A stretch of DNA of 64,000 nt from Burkholderiales bacterium. GTDB lineage: Bacteria > Pseudomonadota > Gammaproteobacteria > Burkholderiales > Burkholderiaceae_E. The stretch spans positions 109,131 to 173,130 of the forward strand of contig JAPLQF010000033.1 in NCBI GenBank assembly GCA_026399875.1, read 5' to 3'. Below the pieces are notes generated by a model. The model saw nothing but the letters and a program-made list of their open reading frames with translations. It ran no database searches and was not told the origin of the DNA. A program made the position numbers and the translations under genes. This document shows, piece by piece, positions 29,742-38,142 of the stretch (position 1 is the stretch's first letter; the number at the start of each line of letters is the position of its first letter).

Positions 29742-30656
29742 TTAAACCCTGCCCAGCAGGATGAACTCCATCAGCGCCTTTTGCACGTGAAGGCGGTTCT
29801 CGGCTTCGTCCCAGACGACTGACTGCGGGCCGTCGATCACCTCGGCGGTGACCTCCTCGCCCCGGTGTGCCGGCAGGCAATGCATGAACAGGGCATCGGC
29901 CCTGGCCTGACGCATCATGTCTGCATCGACCTGCCAGTCTGCGAACGCCGCAAGGCGGTCGCGGTTTTCGGTCTCGAAGCCCATGCTGGTCCAGACGTCG
30001 GTGCTCACCAGGTCTGCGCCGGCGCAGGCTTGCATCGGATCGTCGAGAATGTCGACATGGGCGGCATCGTGGCTTGTCACCCGCGACGGATCGATCCGGT
30101 AGCCGGGCGGCGTCGAGATCCGGATCCGGAAGCCAAGCAGCCCCGCTGCCTGGATCCAGGTGTAGGCCATGTTGTTGGCATCACCGACCCAGGCGACTGT
30201 ACGCCCGGTGATCGGGCCCCGGTGCTCGATATAGGTGAAGATGTCCGCCAGCACCTGGCAGGGATGGTATTCGTTGGTCAGGCCATTGATGACCGGCACC
30301 CGCGAATTGGCCGCGAAGCGCTCCAGGATCGATTGCTCGAAGGTGCGGATCATGACCAGATCGCACATTCGCGAGATGACTTGTGCAGCGTCTTCGACCG
30401 GCTCGCCACGGCCGAGCTGGGAGTCGCGGGTATTGAGAAAGACCGCGGCGCCGCCAAGATGCTGGATGCCCGCCTCGAAGGACAGCCGGGTGCGGGTTGA
30501 CTGCTTCTCGAAGATCATCACCAGCGTGCGGTCGGCCAGCGGGTGATAGGGCTGATAACGCTTGTAGAGATCCTTGATGACGCGGCTGCGAGCAAAGACA
30601 TGTTCGATCTCGTCCCGATCAAAGTCGATCAGCTGCAGAAAATGTTTCAACGCCAT
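29742..30656 (-). CDS. argF: Ornithine carbamoyltransferase
   Basis: Arginine-pathway enzyme forming citrulline from ornithine and carbamoyl phosphate, 304 residues. The carbamoyl-phosphate motif STRTRLSFE is at about residues 50-58, HCLPAHRG carries the catalytic Cys, and the ornithine-binding SMGFE segment (TDVWTSMGFETENRDR) is present. The ATG at 30656 gives the family start MALKHFLQLIDF. It lies 10 bases after argD on the same strand, so argD-argF form an operon, a common arrangement in Burkholderiales. Confidence 0.96.
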   Translation of the reverse strand: MALKHFLQLIDFDRDEIEHVFARSRVIKDLYKRYQPYHPLADRTLVMIFEKQSTRTRLSFEAGIQHLGGAAVFLNTRDSQLGRGEPVEDAAQVISRMCDLVMIRTFEQSILERFAANSRVPVINGLTNEYHPCQVLADIFTYIEHRGPITGRTVAWVGDANNMAYTWIQAAGLLGFRIRISTPPGYRIDPSRVTSHDAAHVDILDDPMQACAGADLVSTDVWTSMGFETENRDRLAAFADWQVDADMMRQARADALFMHCLPAHRGEEVTAEVIDGPQSVVWDEAENRLHVQKALMEFILLGRV

Positions 30657-30666
30657 CAGGTGCGCC

Positions 30667-31866
30667 TCAGGCTGCCCGGTCGATCGGACGCGCAACCGCC
30701 TCGCGCAGGATCGGTGCGAGGCTTGCGACGGTCAGTTCGGCCTGCTCGCGGTTGAAGATCAGCGGCGGCAGCAGACGTACAACGGTATCGGCGGTGACAT
30801 TGAGCACCAGCCCCGCTTTGAGCGCCTTGCCGACGATTTCGGCGCAGGGCCGGTCGAGTTCGATGCCGATCATCAGACCGTTTCCGCGGACCTCGATCAG
30901 CCCGGGATTGCCCGCCATCTCACGGCGAATGCCGTCCATGATCAGGTTGCCCATGGCGGTGGCATTGTCGAGCAGCCGGTCTTCTTCCATGACATCGATG
31001 GTGGTCAGGCCCGCCCGCATGGCCAGCGGATTACCGCCGAAGGTCGTGCCATGGTTGCCCGCCTTGAAGGTGTGGGCCGCTTCACCGTGAGCGACAACGG
31101 CGCCGACCGGAATGCCTGAGGCCAGGCCCTTGGCCAGCGGCATCACGTCAGGGATGATTCCGGCGTATTGATGCGCGAACCAGCGGCCGGTGCGGCCAGT
31201 GCCGCACTGGACTTCGTCGACCATCATCAGCCAGCCCTTGCGATCGCACAGCGCGCGGACCTGCTTGAGATATTCGATGCGGGCCGGTTGAATCCCGCCT
31301 TCGCCCTGGATGGCTTCCAGAAAGACCGCGCAGACATTCGGGCGATTCGCTGCGATCTCTTCAAGCGAACTCATGTCATTGAGTGGCACGCGCACGAAGC
31401 CGGTGACCAGCGGCTCAAAACCTTTCTGTACCTTGACGTTGCCGGTGGCCGACAGCGTAGCGAGCGAGCGACCGTGAAACGCCTTTTCGTAGACGACGAT
31501 TTCAGGCAGATCGATGCCGCGGTTGTGGCCATAGAGTCGGGCGATCTTGATCGCAGCTTCGTTGGCTTCGAGACCCGAATTGCAGAAGAACACATTGGTC
31601 ATGCCTGACAGGTCGACCAGGCGCTGGGCCAGTTGCCGACGCAGCGGGATCTCGAAGAGATTCGAGGTGTGAATGATCTTCGAGGCCTGATCGCTGATCG
31701 CGGCCACCAGGCGCGGATGGTTGTGTCCGAGGGTATTGACCGCGATTCCGGACAGGCAGTCGAGGTAGCGTCGTCCGTCGGTGTCGTATAGCCAGGCGCC
31801 CTCGCCGCGCTCGAAAGCGACAGGCTGTGGGGCATAGGTCGGCATGACGGGGTCGATCGCAGTCAT
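30667..31866 (-). CDS. argD: Acetylornithine aminotransferase
   Basis: PLP-dependent class III aminotransferase of arginine synthesis, 399 residues. FERGEGAWLYDTDGRRYLDCLSGIAVNTLGHNHP lies at the N terminus, the PLP contacts are VDEVQCGTGRTG, and the Schiff-base Lys is in LAKGLASGIPVGA. TFGGNPLAMRAG follows. The ATG at 31866 matches the family N terminus. It is upstream of argF in the same operon and divergent from the DUF3579 gene. Some family members also use succinyl-diaminopimelate; that cannot be judged here. Confidence 0.94.
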   Translation of the reverse strand: MTAIDPVMPTYAPQPVAFERGEGAWLYDTDGRRYLDCLSGIAVNTLGHNHPRLVAAISDQASKIIHTSNLFEIPLRRQLAQRLVDLSGMTNVFFCNSGLEANEAAIKIARLYGHNRGIDLPEIVVYEKAFHGRSLATLSATGNVKVQKGFEPLVTGFVRVPLNDMSSLEEIAANRPNVCAVFLEAIQGEGGIQPARIEYLKQVRALCDRKGWLMMVDEVQCGTGRTGRWFAHQYAGIIPDVMPLAKGLASGIPVGAVVAHGEAAHTFKAGNHGTTFGGNPLAMRAGLTTIDVMEEDRLLDNATAMGNLIMDGIRREMAGNPGLIEVRGNGLMIGIELDRPCAEIVGKALKAGLVLNVTADTVVRLLPPLIFNREQAELTVASLAPILREAVARPIDRAA

Positions 31867-31973
31867 CGTGAGTCCTTCCGGAAATCGTTGCAAAGAAAAA
31901 GGCGAAACTGAAGAGCGAAACAGTCGAGTCTAGGGGATTTTCATCACACCGGCGAGCCCGGCGCATCGACCGC

Positions 31974-31979
31974 TATACT
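31974..31979 (+). promoter_or_regulatory. Candidate -10 box before the DUF3579 gene
   Basis: TATACT, close to the sigma-70 consensus, lies 36 bases before the ATG of the DUF3579 gene. The matching -35 region is weak (GGCGAG-like), so this is only a candidate. Confidence 0.35.
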
Positions 31980-32015
31980 GGCGCATTGCACTTTGAACGG
32001 CTCGTCGCCCAGACG

Positions 32016-32360
32016 ATGGCGTCCGCTCCCACTCCCCCTCTCATTCCTGCGAGATCGATCTCGAAGCCGCCGGATTCGATCTTTCTGATCGTCGGGGTGA
32101 CTTCATCCGGCAAAGCCTTTCGTCCCAGCGACTGGAGCGAACGCCTCGCCGGGGTGATGGCGTGTTTTCAACCACCCGGCAGCGGCGTGGCCACGCCGCT
32201 TCAATGCTCGCCCTATGCAGTGCCGGGTCGCCATCAGGAGCAGACCTGCGTGCGAGTCGATCCGGCCATTGCGACAGTCGAACCACTCGCGCTCTCGTTT
32301 TTGCTCAATTTCGCCCGCGACAACGACCTGCAGTTGGCACTAAGCTCCGATTTCACTTGA
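32016..32360 (+). CDS. DUF3579 family protein
   Basis: 114-residue protein of the DUF3579 family, conserved in betaproteobacteria next to arginine genes. Recognisable stretches are GVTSSGKAFRPSDWSERLAGVM, FQPPG and a C-terminal FLLNFARDNDLQL. No signal peptide, metal motif or membrane segment is visible. ATG at 32016 is chosen; an earlier TTG would add ten residues. Function unknown. Divergent orientation from argD might reflect shared regulation. Confidence 0.8.
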   Translation: MASAPTPPLIPARSISKPPDSIFLIVGVTSSGKAFRPSDWSERLAGVMACFQPPGSGVATPLQCSPYAVPGRHQEQTCVRVDPAIATVEPLALSFLLNFARDNDLQLALSSDFT

Positions 32361-32410
32361 AGACAGAGCCTTAAGCGGTTGCTGGATAAAGCGTTTTTAG
32401 AGAATTTTTT

Positions 32411-32439
32411 TTGAGCTTTACCGGGTCGCGGTGTAAGCT
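32411..32439 (+). promoter_or_regulatory. Sigma-70-type promoter before the response-regulator gene
   Basis: TTGAGC (32411-32416) and TAAGCT (32434-32439), separated by 17 bases, lie in an AT-rich patch (AATTTTTTTTG) 49 bases before the response-regulator ATG. The two boxes are also partly inverted repeats of each other (GAGCTT/AAGCTC). Confidence 0.45.
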
Positions 32440-32487
32440 CAGCTTGACTTTTTCTGACTGGCTTTCGACCGCGGTCTGTCTGCATTC

Positions 32488-33387
32488 ATGTCTGCCTCGA
32501 TCAATTTGCACGCCCCCTTTGATGCCGATACCCGGCCTTCGTTTCGCGTCGCAGCGTTCGGACTGGGTCTGACCTTCCAGCGCATCGTCGAGATCGTCTT
32601 TCGACTGTCGCGAGATAACCCTTACCGTTTCGTCTTCGCGCCCACCGACACTCCGGCCGACTACGATCTGGCGCTGGTCGACATGACCGTGGCCGATGGA
32701 CAGGCGGTGGCGAGGGTACTGGGGCGCCTGGCGCCTGCCGCAAATGGCGTGACCGTGGTGACCGTCGGGCGGCGCAGCGACCCGACACGGGCCTGCGACG
32801 ATCTGGTTCTGCAGCGCTTTTCGGTCAATCTGCTGGCGGCGCTCAATCAGGCGGTCGAGCGTCAACTGCTGCGGCCGCTTCGCCGTGGTGCCCGGGTTTT
32901 TCGCAGCGATCCGCCGAGCAGTGCCCATACCAGCAGCGTGCGCCCGGCTCAACCGGTGGCGGGCACACCGTCACGGCGGCAGCGGGTGCTGGTCATCGAT
33001 GACAGCCCGGTGCTCAGGCGGCAGGTCTCGATATCGATCGAGGCGATTGGCCTTGATGTCGAGGGCGTCGGCACGGCGCGTGAGGGCCTCGCGCTGCTGG
33101 CGCTGCGGCGCTATGAGCTGGCGATTCTTGATGTCGACCTGCGCGATGTCGACGGGTTTCGTCTGGTTCGGCAGATTCGACGGGGGCACGGCCTGGCGCG
33201 GGTGCCGGTGATTGTGCTCACGCGGCGCGCGTCGGCGATTGACTTGCTGCGGGGCATGGTGTCTGGCTGCGACGGCTATCTGGTCAAGCCGACCTCGCAG
33301 CGCACCCTTCGCGACAGCGTGCTTCGATGCATCAGGCCAAGCCCGGACGCGAGCGAAGTCGCGGTCGGGCTGGTTGGTCTGAACTGA
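32488..33387 (+). CDS. Response regulator with degenerate N-terminal and intact C-terminal receiver
   Basis: 299-residue cytoplasmic protein. Residues about 165-290 form a complete receiver domain: acidic pair in VLVIDDSPVLRRQ, phospho-acceptor Asp in YELAILDVDLRDVDG, Thr in VIVLTRR, Lys in GYLVKPTS. Residues about 20-130 look like a second, degenerate receiver: DLALVDMTVADG keeps an Asp, but the N-terminal strand (FRVAAFGLGL) lacks the acidic pair and no Lys is seen at the end. A Ser/Pro-rich linker joins them. There is no DNA-binding or enzymatic output domain, so it probably acts by protein contact. No histidine kinase is adjacent. Confidence 0.82.
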   Translation: MSASINLHAPFDADTRPSFRVAAFGLGLTFQRIVEIVFRLSRDNPYRFVFAPTDTPADYDLALVDMTVADGQAVARVLGRLAPAANGVTVVTVGRRSDPTRACDDLVLQRFSVNLLAALNQAVERQLLRPLRRGARVFRSDPPSSAHTSSVRPAQPVAGTPSRRQRVLVIDDSPVLRRQVSISIEAIGLDVEGVGTAREGLALLALRRYELAILDVDLRDVDGFRLVRQIRRGHGLARVPVIVLTRRASAIDLLRGMVSGCDGYLVKPTSQRTLRDSVLRCIRPSPDASEVAVGLVGLN

Positions 33388-33421
33388 CGTGACGAAACTG
33401 ACGCGCTGTCACTGACGCAAT

Positions 33422-33982
33422 TTACTTGACGCGGCTGCGGTACTCGGCGGTGCGGGTATCGATCTCGATGCGATCACCGATCTCGACGAAGGCCGGCACC
33501 GGCAGCTCGAAACCGGTTGGCTTGATGCGCGCCGGCTTCATGACCTTGCCCGAGGTGTCGCCCTTGACGGCCGGCTCGGTGTATTCAACCTCGCGCACGA
33601 CCGATGTGGGCATTTCGACTGAAATTGCCCGGCCGTCATAGAACACCACATCGCAGGGCATGCCTTCGTCGATGTAGTTCAGGGCCTCGCCCATGCTCTC
33701 GGCTTCGACTTCGTACTGGTTGTAGTCGGCATCCATGAAGACATGCATCGGCTCGGAGAAATACGAGTAGGTGCATTCCTTGCGGTCAAGCACCAGGACG
33801 TCGAACTTCTCGTCGGCCTTGTAGACCGACTCGGTATTCGAGCCATTGAGCAGATTTTTGAGCTTCATCTTCACGACCGCAGCATTGCGGCCGGACTTGT
33901 TGTACTCGGCCTTCTGCACGACCATCGGCTCGGGGCCGATCATCACGACATTACCGGGGCGCAGTTCCTGGGCGGTCTTCAT
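33422..33982 (-). CDS. efp: Elongation factor P (arginine-rhamnosylated type)
   Basis: Relieves ribosome stalling at polyproline, 186 residues in three beta-barrel domains. The tip of the domain I loop reads [15 protein letters not shown] with Arg, the residue rhamnosylated by EarP, rather than the Lys modified by EpmA or the DHS-like routes. This agrees with the earP gene lying immediately upstream on the same strand. The C-terminal motif [18 protein letters not shown] is conserved. The start gives [16 protein letters not shown], the family N terminus. Confidence 0.97.
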   Translation of the reverse strand: MKTAQELRPGNVVMIGPEPMVVQKAEYNKSGRNAAVVKMKLKNLLNGSNTESVYKADEKFDVLVLDRKECTYSYFSEPMHVFMDADYNQYEVEAESMGEALNYIDEGMPCDVVFYDGRAISVEMPTSVVREVEYTEPAVKGDTSGKVMKPARIKPTGFELPVPAFVEIGDRIEIDTRTAEYRSRVK

Positions 33983-34059
33983 GGGATCAATCTTTGGGGA
34001 AAAGTCGTGGGGGGGCAGGTTCGCAAAGAAACGCGCAACCGTCGATCAAAAGCTCTCGA

Positions 34060-35229
34060 TTATAGCTTGCCCGCCGTAAACGCCACCAGCCGTCGGGCCA
34101 GATCGGACTGCCCGATCTGGGCAGTCCGCCATCGTCGGGCACCGGCTGCAATCGCCGGCAGTTGCTCGAGCGTTGGCGGCAGTGCCGCGGTGATCAGGGC
34201 GCGACTCGCCGGATCGGGCGCGGTATTCCAGGCGGTGTGGGCCTTGCGCCAGGCGGTTGCGGCCGGGTCGGGCAGTTCGGCGTCCTTCAGCCAGCGGTCG
34301 ATCATGGCCTCGAGCTTGGGTCGGTGTGCCTCACCGGTCTGGCGGTAGGCCTGCCAGATCAGCGGGCGCCCCGACCAAAGCGCCCGCACGAGCGAGTCCT
34401 CGCCGCGCACCCAGTTCAGATCGCAGGACCACAGCAGCCGGTCGTAGTCGGTCTGCGACACGAAGGGCACTCGCCTGACACCGCGCCGAACGCTCAGCTC
34501 CGGGGCAATGCCCTCGGGTATCAGCAGTTGCCAGTTCTCAGGCGTGCCTGTTGCAGCTGACACCTGACCCTCAATGGCCTTGAGTCCGTCGATCAGTTCG
34601 GCGACCGGTGAGTCGGGATAACAGAAGAGCGACATGAAGCGCTCGCCGGGTTTGGCGTCGATGCCGAGCGAACGCAGGAAATCGATTCGCGCCGAGGGAT
34701 CGCGATCAAATCGCTCGCATCGATCGATCAGATCGGCCTCGCGCAGCAAGCCACCGCTTTCGGACGTGAAGCCCGGGAAAAAAAAGTACTCGGTCAGCCC
34801 GTCAGATTTGGGTGATGGCAGACCGTGGTGTGTGTCAACCCAGGCCTGCGCGGACAGATAGTCGAGATTGATCCAGACCGGGCGGCGCGATGTCATGGCA
34901 TGGCGATAGCCCGCAGGCAGCTCGCATTCAAACCCGGCGATCACCACATCGGCCAGTTGCTCGGATCTGGTCAGGCTCAGCCGGGGATCATCGTCGCGCC
35001 AGCATTCGATGCTGACCCGATCTTGGATTTGCCCGGGTCGGGCACCCGGCACCAGGCGGCTCAAGGCCTGTGGCTGATCAATCCACAGGCGCACCGCAAG
35101 TGAGTACTCGTTGGCAAGCTGTCGGGCCAGGCGCCAGCAGATCGCGGCATCGCCAAGGTTGTCGACCACCCGGCAGAAAATATCCCAGCGCAGGCCCGGG
35201 CTCGCCGAAGCCGGCGTGCGCATGGGCAT
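34060..35229 (-). CDS. earP: EF-P arginine 32 rhamnosyltransferase (DUF2331)
   Basis: GT-B-type enzyme transferring rhamnose from dTDP-rhamnose to the EF-P arginine. The N terminus WDIFCRVVDNLGDAAICWRLARQLA carries the Asp pair needed for catalysis in characterised EarP proteins. FFFPGF lies mid-protein, and the nucleotide-sugar pocket NWVRGEDSLVRALWSGRPLIWQ includes the conserved Arg, Glu and Asp. The start is taken as ATG 35229 (389 residues); an open extension upstream overlaps the aminotransferase gene and is not family-like. It lies 77 bases upstream of efp, in the same orientation. Confidence 0.93.
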   Translation of the reverse strand: MPMRTPASASPGLRWDIFCRVVDNLGDAAICWRLARQLANEYSLAVRLWIDQPQALSRLVPGARPGQIQDRVSIECWRDDDPRLSLTRSEQLADVVIAGFECELPAGYRHAMTSRRPVWINLDYLSAQAWVDTHHGLPSPKSDGLTEYFFFPGFTSESGGLLREADLIDRCERFDRDPSARIDFLRSLGIDAKPGERFMSLFCYPDSPVAELIDGLKAIEGQVSAATGTPENWQLLIPEGIAPELSVRRGVRRVPFVSQTDYDRLLWSCDLNWVRGEDSLVRALWSGRPLIWQAYRQTGEAHRPKLEAMIDRWLKDAELPDPAATAWRKAHTAWNTAPDPASRALITAALPPTLEQLPAIAAGARRWRTAQIGQSDLARRLVAFTAGKL

Positions 35230-35260
35230 CGCGTTGGGCGTCGGCTTGTGTGTCGTTGAA

Positions 35261-36427
35261 CTAGAGTCGGGCAAGCCGCTCAAGCGCCAGTTCGAGGGTT
35301 GCGTCCTGCTTGGCATAGCAAAAGCGCACGATGCTGCGCTCGACCGGCTGATCGTAGAAGGCCGACAGCGGGATGGCTGCGACGCCGATTTCGGTGGTCA
35401 GCCATTTGGCGAAGTCGGCCTCCGGCAGGTTCGAGATCGCCGAGTAGTCGACGATCTGGAAATAGGTGCCCTGGCTGGGCAGCAGCTTGAAGCGGGTGCC
35501 CGCCAGGCCGGCACGAAAGAGATCGCGTTTGCGCTGGTAGAAGGCGGGCAGTTCGAGGTAGGGGCGCGGATCGGCCATATAGGCTGCCAGACCGTACTGC
35601 ACCGGGGTATTGACGGTGAACACGTTGAACTGGTGGACCTTGCGGAACTCGGTTGAGAGTGCAGCCGGGGCCACGCAATAGGCGACCTTCCAGCCGGTGA
35701 CATGGTAGGTCTTGCCAAACGACGAGATCACGAAGCTGCGTGCCGCAAGGCCAGGATAGCGGCAGGCCGAGCAGTGCGGCTCGCCGTCGAACACCATGTG
35801 CTCGTAGACCTCGTCCGAGATCACGAACAGTCCGGCCTCGATCGCGATCGACTCGAGCCTTCGCATGTCGGCATCCGACAGGGTCATGCCGCTGGGGTTG
35901 TGCGGCGAGTTGATCAGGATTGCCCGGGAGCGGGGGGTGACCGCAGCTGCGACCGCATTCCAGTCGATGCGAAATGCGTCGGTCATCGGGATGCGGACCG
36001 CGACGCCACCGGCCAGCTCGATATTGGGCAGGTAGCTGTCGTAGGCCGGCTCGATCACGATGACTTCGTCGCCCGGGCGCACGATCGCCAGGATCGCGGT
36101 GAGGATGGCCTGTGTGGCGCCGGCGGTGACCGTGACTTCGGTATCCGGATCGTAGTGATGGCCGTAGAGCGTGGCGACCTTGGCGCTGATGGCTTGTCGC
36201 AAAGGCGCAATGCCGGTCATCGGCGGGTATTGATTGAGGCCCTCGCGCATCGCGCCCGCCACCGCGTCGACCAGTGCCGGATCGCAGTGAAAATCGGGAA
36301 AGCCCTGTCCGAGGTTGACCGCCTTGTGCTCGCTGGCGAGCGCCGACATCACGGTAAAAATGGTGGTGCCCACCTTGGGCAGCTTCGATTCGAGGGCGGG
36401 CGGGGACAGCGTGGCCGATGCGTTCAT
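35261..36427 (-). CDS. PLP-dependent aminotransferase, methionine aminotransferase (YbdL-like)
   Basis: Fold-type I class I/II aminotransferase, 388 residues. Conserved elements are NLGQGFPDF, the cofactor-binding NSPHNPSG, SDEVYEHMVFDG, and the PLP Lys in SSFGKTYHVTGWKVAY, with the C-terminal Arg in VERSIVRFCYAK. The FxDF/FGKTYHVTGWK pattern is that of YbdL-type methionine (ketomethylthiobutyrate) aminotransferases used in methionine salvage. The start at 36427 gives MNASATLSPP; longer frame upstream is the antisense of other DNA. It ends just before the earP start, so the two could be cotranscribed. Confidence 0.88.
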   Translation of the reverse strand: MNASATLSPPALESKLPKVGTTIFTVMSALASEHKAVNLGQGFPDFHCDPALVDAVAGAMREGLNQYPPMTGIAPLRQAISAKVATLYGHHYDPDTEVTVTAGATQAILTAILAIVRPGDEVIVIEPAYDSYLPNIELAGGVAVRIPMTDAFRIDWNAVAAAVTPRSRAILINSPHNPSGMTLSDADMRRLESIAIEAGLFVISDEVYEHMVFDGEPHCSACRYPGLAARSFVISSFGKTYHVTGWKVAYCVAPAALSTEFRKVHQFNVFTVNTPVQYGLAAYMADPRPYLELPAFYQRKRDLFRAGLAGTRFKLLPSQGTYFQIVDYSAISNLPEADFAKWLTTEIGVAAIPLSAFYDQPVERSIVRFCYAKQDATLELALERLARL

Positions 36428-36452
36428 GGGGAGGTTCCTCAGGGCTGACTGA

Positions 36453-36902
36453 TTATAGGCGTGGCGTCTCTGGGCCCGGTGCCGCAGCCGGCGTCTGCGC
36501 GCGCCACTCCTCGGGCAAGCCGATGCGCACCCCGAAGCGGCGTGCGGCGAGTTTTCGCAGCCGCAGCAGGGCCTTGTCGCGCGACAGCAGCCAGTCGACA
36601 CGATGCGCGACCGCCAGATCGATAAAGACCTGGTCGTCGCGATCGCTGCAGGGCAGACGGCAATCGGGTGCGGCGGCAAGCAGGACCACCGAATCGTTCA
36701 GTCGCTCCCGGGCGCTGGCCTGCCGCTGCGGCGACAGCTTGAAGATCGGGCGCGCCGCGACCTCGGCGAACTCGTCGAGCATTGAGCGCGTGGCGATCAC
36801 GCGGGCCTGCCCGCTCTCGATTGCCTCGACCAGTGCGGCCAGGCGCGGATCGGCAAAGACCAGCCAGGCCAGCCAGACATTGGTATCCAGGATCAGTGTC
36901 AA
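36453..36902 (-). CDS. PIN-domain protein (putative ribonuclease)
   Basis: 149-residue PIN fold protein of the putative toxin-antitoxin COG1569 type. Acidic metal ligands are visible: Asp in LILDTNVWLAWL (residue 6), Glu in MLDEFAEV, Asp in DRDDQVFIDLAV, and a further Asp in LLSRDKALLRL. PIN nucleases cut RNA using these residues. No small antitoxin gene accompanies it: only 59 bases separate it from divergent yaaA, and 25 bases separate it from the downstream aminotransferase. It may therefore have a housekeeping role or a distant antitoxin. Confidence 0.82.
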   Translation of the reverse strand: MTLILDTNVWLAWLVFADPRLAALVEAIESGQARVIATRSMLDEFAEVAARPIFKLSPQRQASARERLNDSVVLLAAAPDCRLPCSDRDDQVFIDLAVAHRVDWLLSRDKALLRLRKLAARRFGVRIGLPEEWRAQTPAAAPGPETPRL

Positions 36903-36961
36903 GTCGGCCCCTATAATCGCGCCACGAGTCGCCTGCGCGCCTCGACTGAGGAAGACCTCGC

Positions 36962-37735
36962 ATGCTGATCGTATTGTCGCCCGCCAAGACGCTGGATTTC
37001 GAGTCGCCGATTGTCGATCTCGAGCCGACCCGTCCCGAGTTTGCCGCCGACTCCCGCCAGCTGATCGCCCGGCTGCGCCAACTGAGCGCCGCCGATCTGG
37101 CCAGTCTGATGACCCTGAGCCCGGCGCTGGCCGAGCTCAATGTCGCGCGTTATGCCGCGTTTCGCGCCACGCCCCGGCCTGGGCAGTCGCGTCCGGCGGT
37201 GTTGGCCTTCGATGGTGATGTCTACGATGGCCTGGCGGCCCGCCGCCTCGATGTCGATGGTCTGGCCTTTGCGCAACAGCATGTGCGGATCCTCTCAGGG
37301 CTCTATGGCGTGCTGCGACCGCTCGATGCAATGCAGCCGCACCGACTCGAGATGGGCACCCGACTGAATACCGAGCGGGGTGCCAATCTCTATGGTTTCT
37401 GGGGCGACAAGCCGGCACGTGCGCTCAAACGCGCGATGCGCGAGGCCGGTAGCCGCGTGCTGATCAATCTGGCCTCCGATGAATATTCGCGCGTCATCGA
37501 TCGTGATGTGCTCGGTGCGAAGATCATCGCGCCGGTGTTCCAGGAGCGGCGCAAGGCCGGCTGGCAGGTGATCAGCTTTTCGGCCAAGCGGGCAAGAGGG
37601 CTGATGGCCCGCTATGCCATCGACCATCGCATCACCGAGCCCGACGGGCTGAAGGCGTTCGCACAGGAGGGCTACGCCTTCGATGCCGCCGACTCGGACG
37701 CGGCCACCTGGTATTTCAGGCGCGAAGCGCCCTGA
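36962..37735 (+). CDS. yaaA: YaaA family peroxide-stress protein
   Basis: 257-residue member of the YaaA/DUF328 family, shown in E. coli to lower free intracellular iron during peroxide stress and to bind DNA. The N terminus MLIVLSPAKTLDFESP is diagnostic, followed by LAFDGDVYDGL, ILSGLYGVLRPLDAMQPHRLEMGT and the C-terminal ISFSAKRARGLMARYAIDHRI. The ATG is five bases after a GAGGAAG-type sequence. Divergent from the PIN gene. Confidence 0.95.
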   Translation: MLIVLSPAKTLDFESPIVDLEPTRPEFAADSRQLIARLRQLSAADLASLMTLSPALAELNVARYAAFRATPRPGQSRPAVLAFDGDVYDGLAARRLDVDGLAFAQQHVRILSGLYGVLRPLDAMQPHRLEMGTRLNTERGANLYGFWGDKPARALKRAMREAGSRVLINLASDEYSRVIDRDVLGAKIIAPVFQERRKAGWQVISFSAKRARGLMARYAIDHRITEPDGLKAFAQEGYAFDAADSDAATWYFRREAP

Positions 37736-38142
37736 TTGCTGCGCTGATACGCGAGTTGCGAAAAGCTGAAGCCGGGCTGAAGCGTTCGCTGATCAGACAT
37801 CAGCCAAAGAGTGTCGATCAGGTCGCCGGCTTGGCCGTTGGGAATTTCCACGAGCCATCCACAATTTCCTTGCGGGGGCGATACATGCGAACGGTGTAGT
37901 TCCAACCCTGCCTGATACCCTGATACGAGAGCAGATGGCACAGGTTGTCAGGCTGACGAGCCCGACCACTTTACTTGACCTGTGGCGATCTGCCCCCACC
38001 CGTCGATTCGGCCGCGAACGACAACTTTCGGGCAGGCATTTCGCGGACGTGGACTTCCGTACCTGACCGGCCAGCACTGCCCGTTACGGAAAGGCGTCTT
38101 TATCGGCGATGATGTCGGCTTGTTAACTGCAGGAACGCCACC
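37736..38142. other. 407-base intergenic region with gene remnant
   Basis: The region after yaaA holds no intact gene. Its first 80 bases show nothing recognisable. The middle carries a degraded DUF1254-like C terminus on the minus strand (listed separately), and the right part contains only short frames without recognised similarity. A local 8-base duplication (TATCAGGG/TATCAGGC type) lies at about 37909-37926. Confidence 0.6.
37818..37970 (-). pseudogene. Remnant of the C terminus of a DUF1254/DUF1214-type protein
   Basis: Translated on the minus strand, about 50 codons end in TGA with the segment [23 protein letters not shown]. This strongly resembles the extreme C terminus of DUF1254/DUF1214 proteins (typically GWNYTVRLYRPRxEILDGSWxFP). 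An in-frame stop lies immediately before the fragment, and upstream sequence in all three frames lacks the rest of a gene that is normally over 300 codons. It is therefore a truncated leftover, probably from a deletion or insertion event at this junction between conserved and accessory genes. The family call is from memory of the motif. Confidence 0.55.

Noticed and set aside
36453..36961. Complete toxin-antitoxin pair with the PIN protein
   Set aside because: No antitoxin-sized frame with a ribosome-binding site lies on either side.
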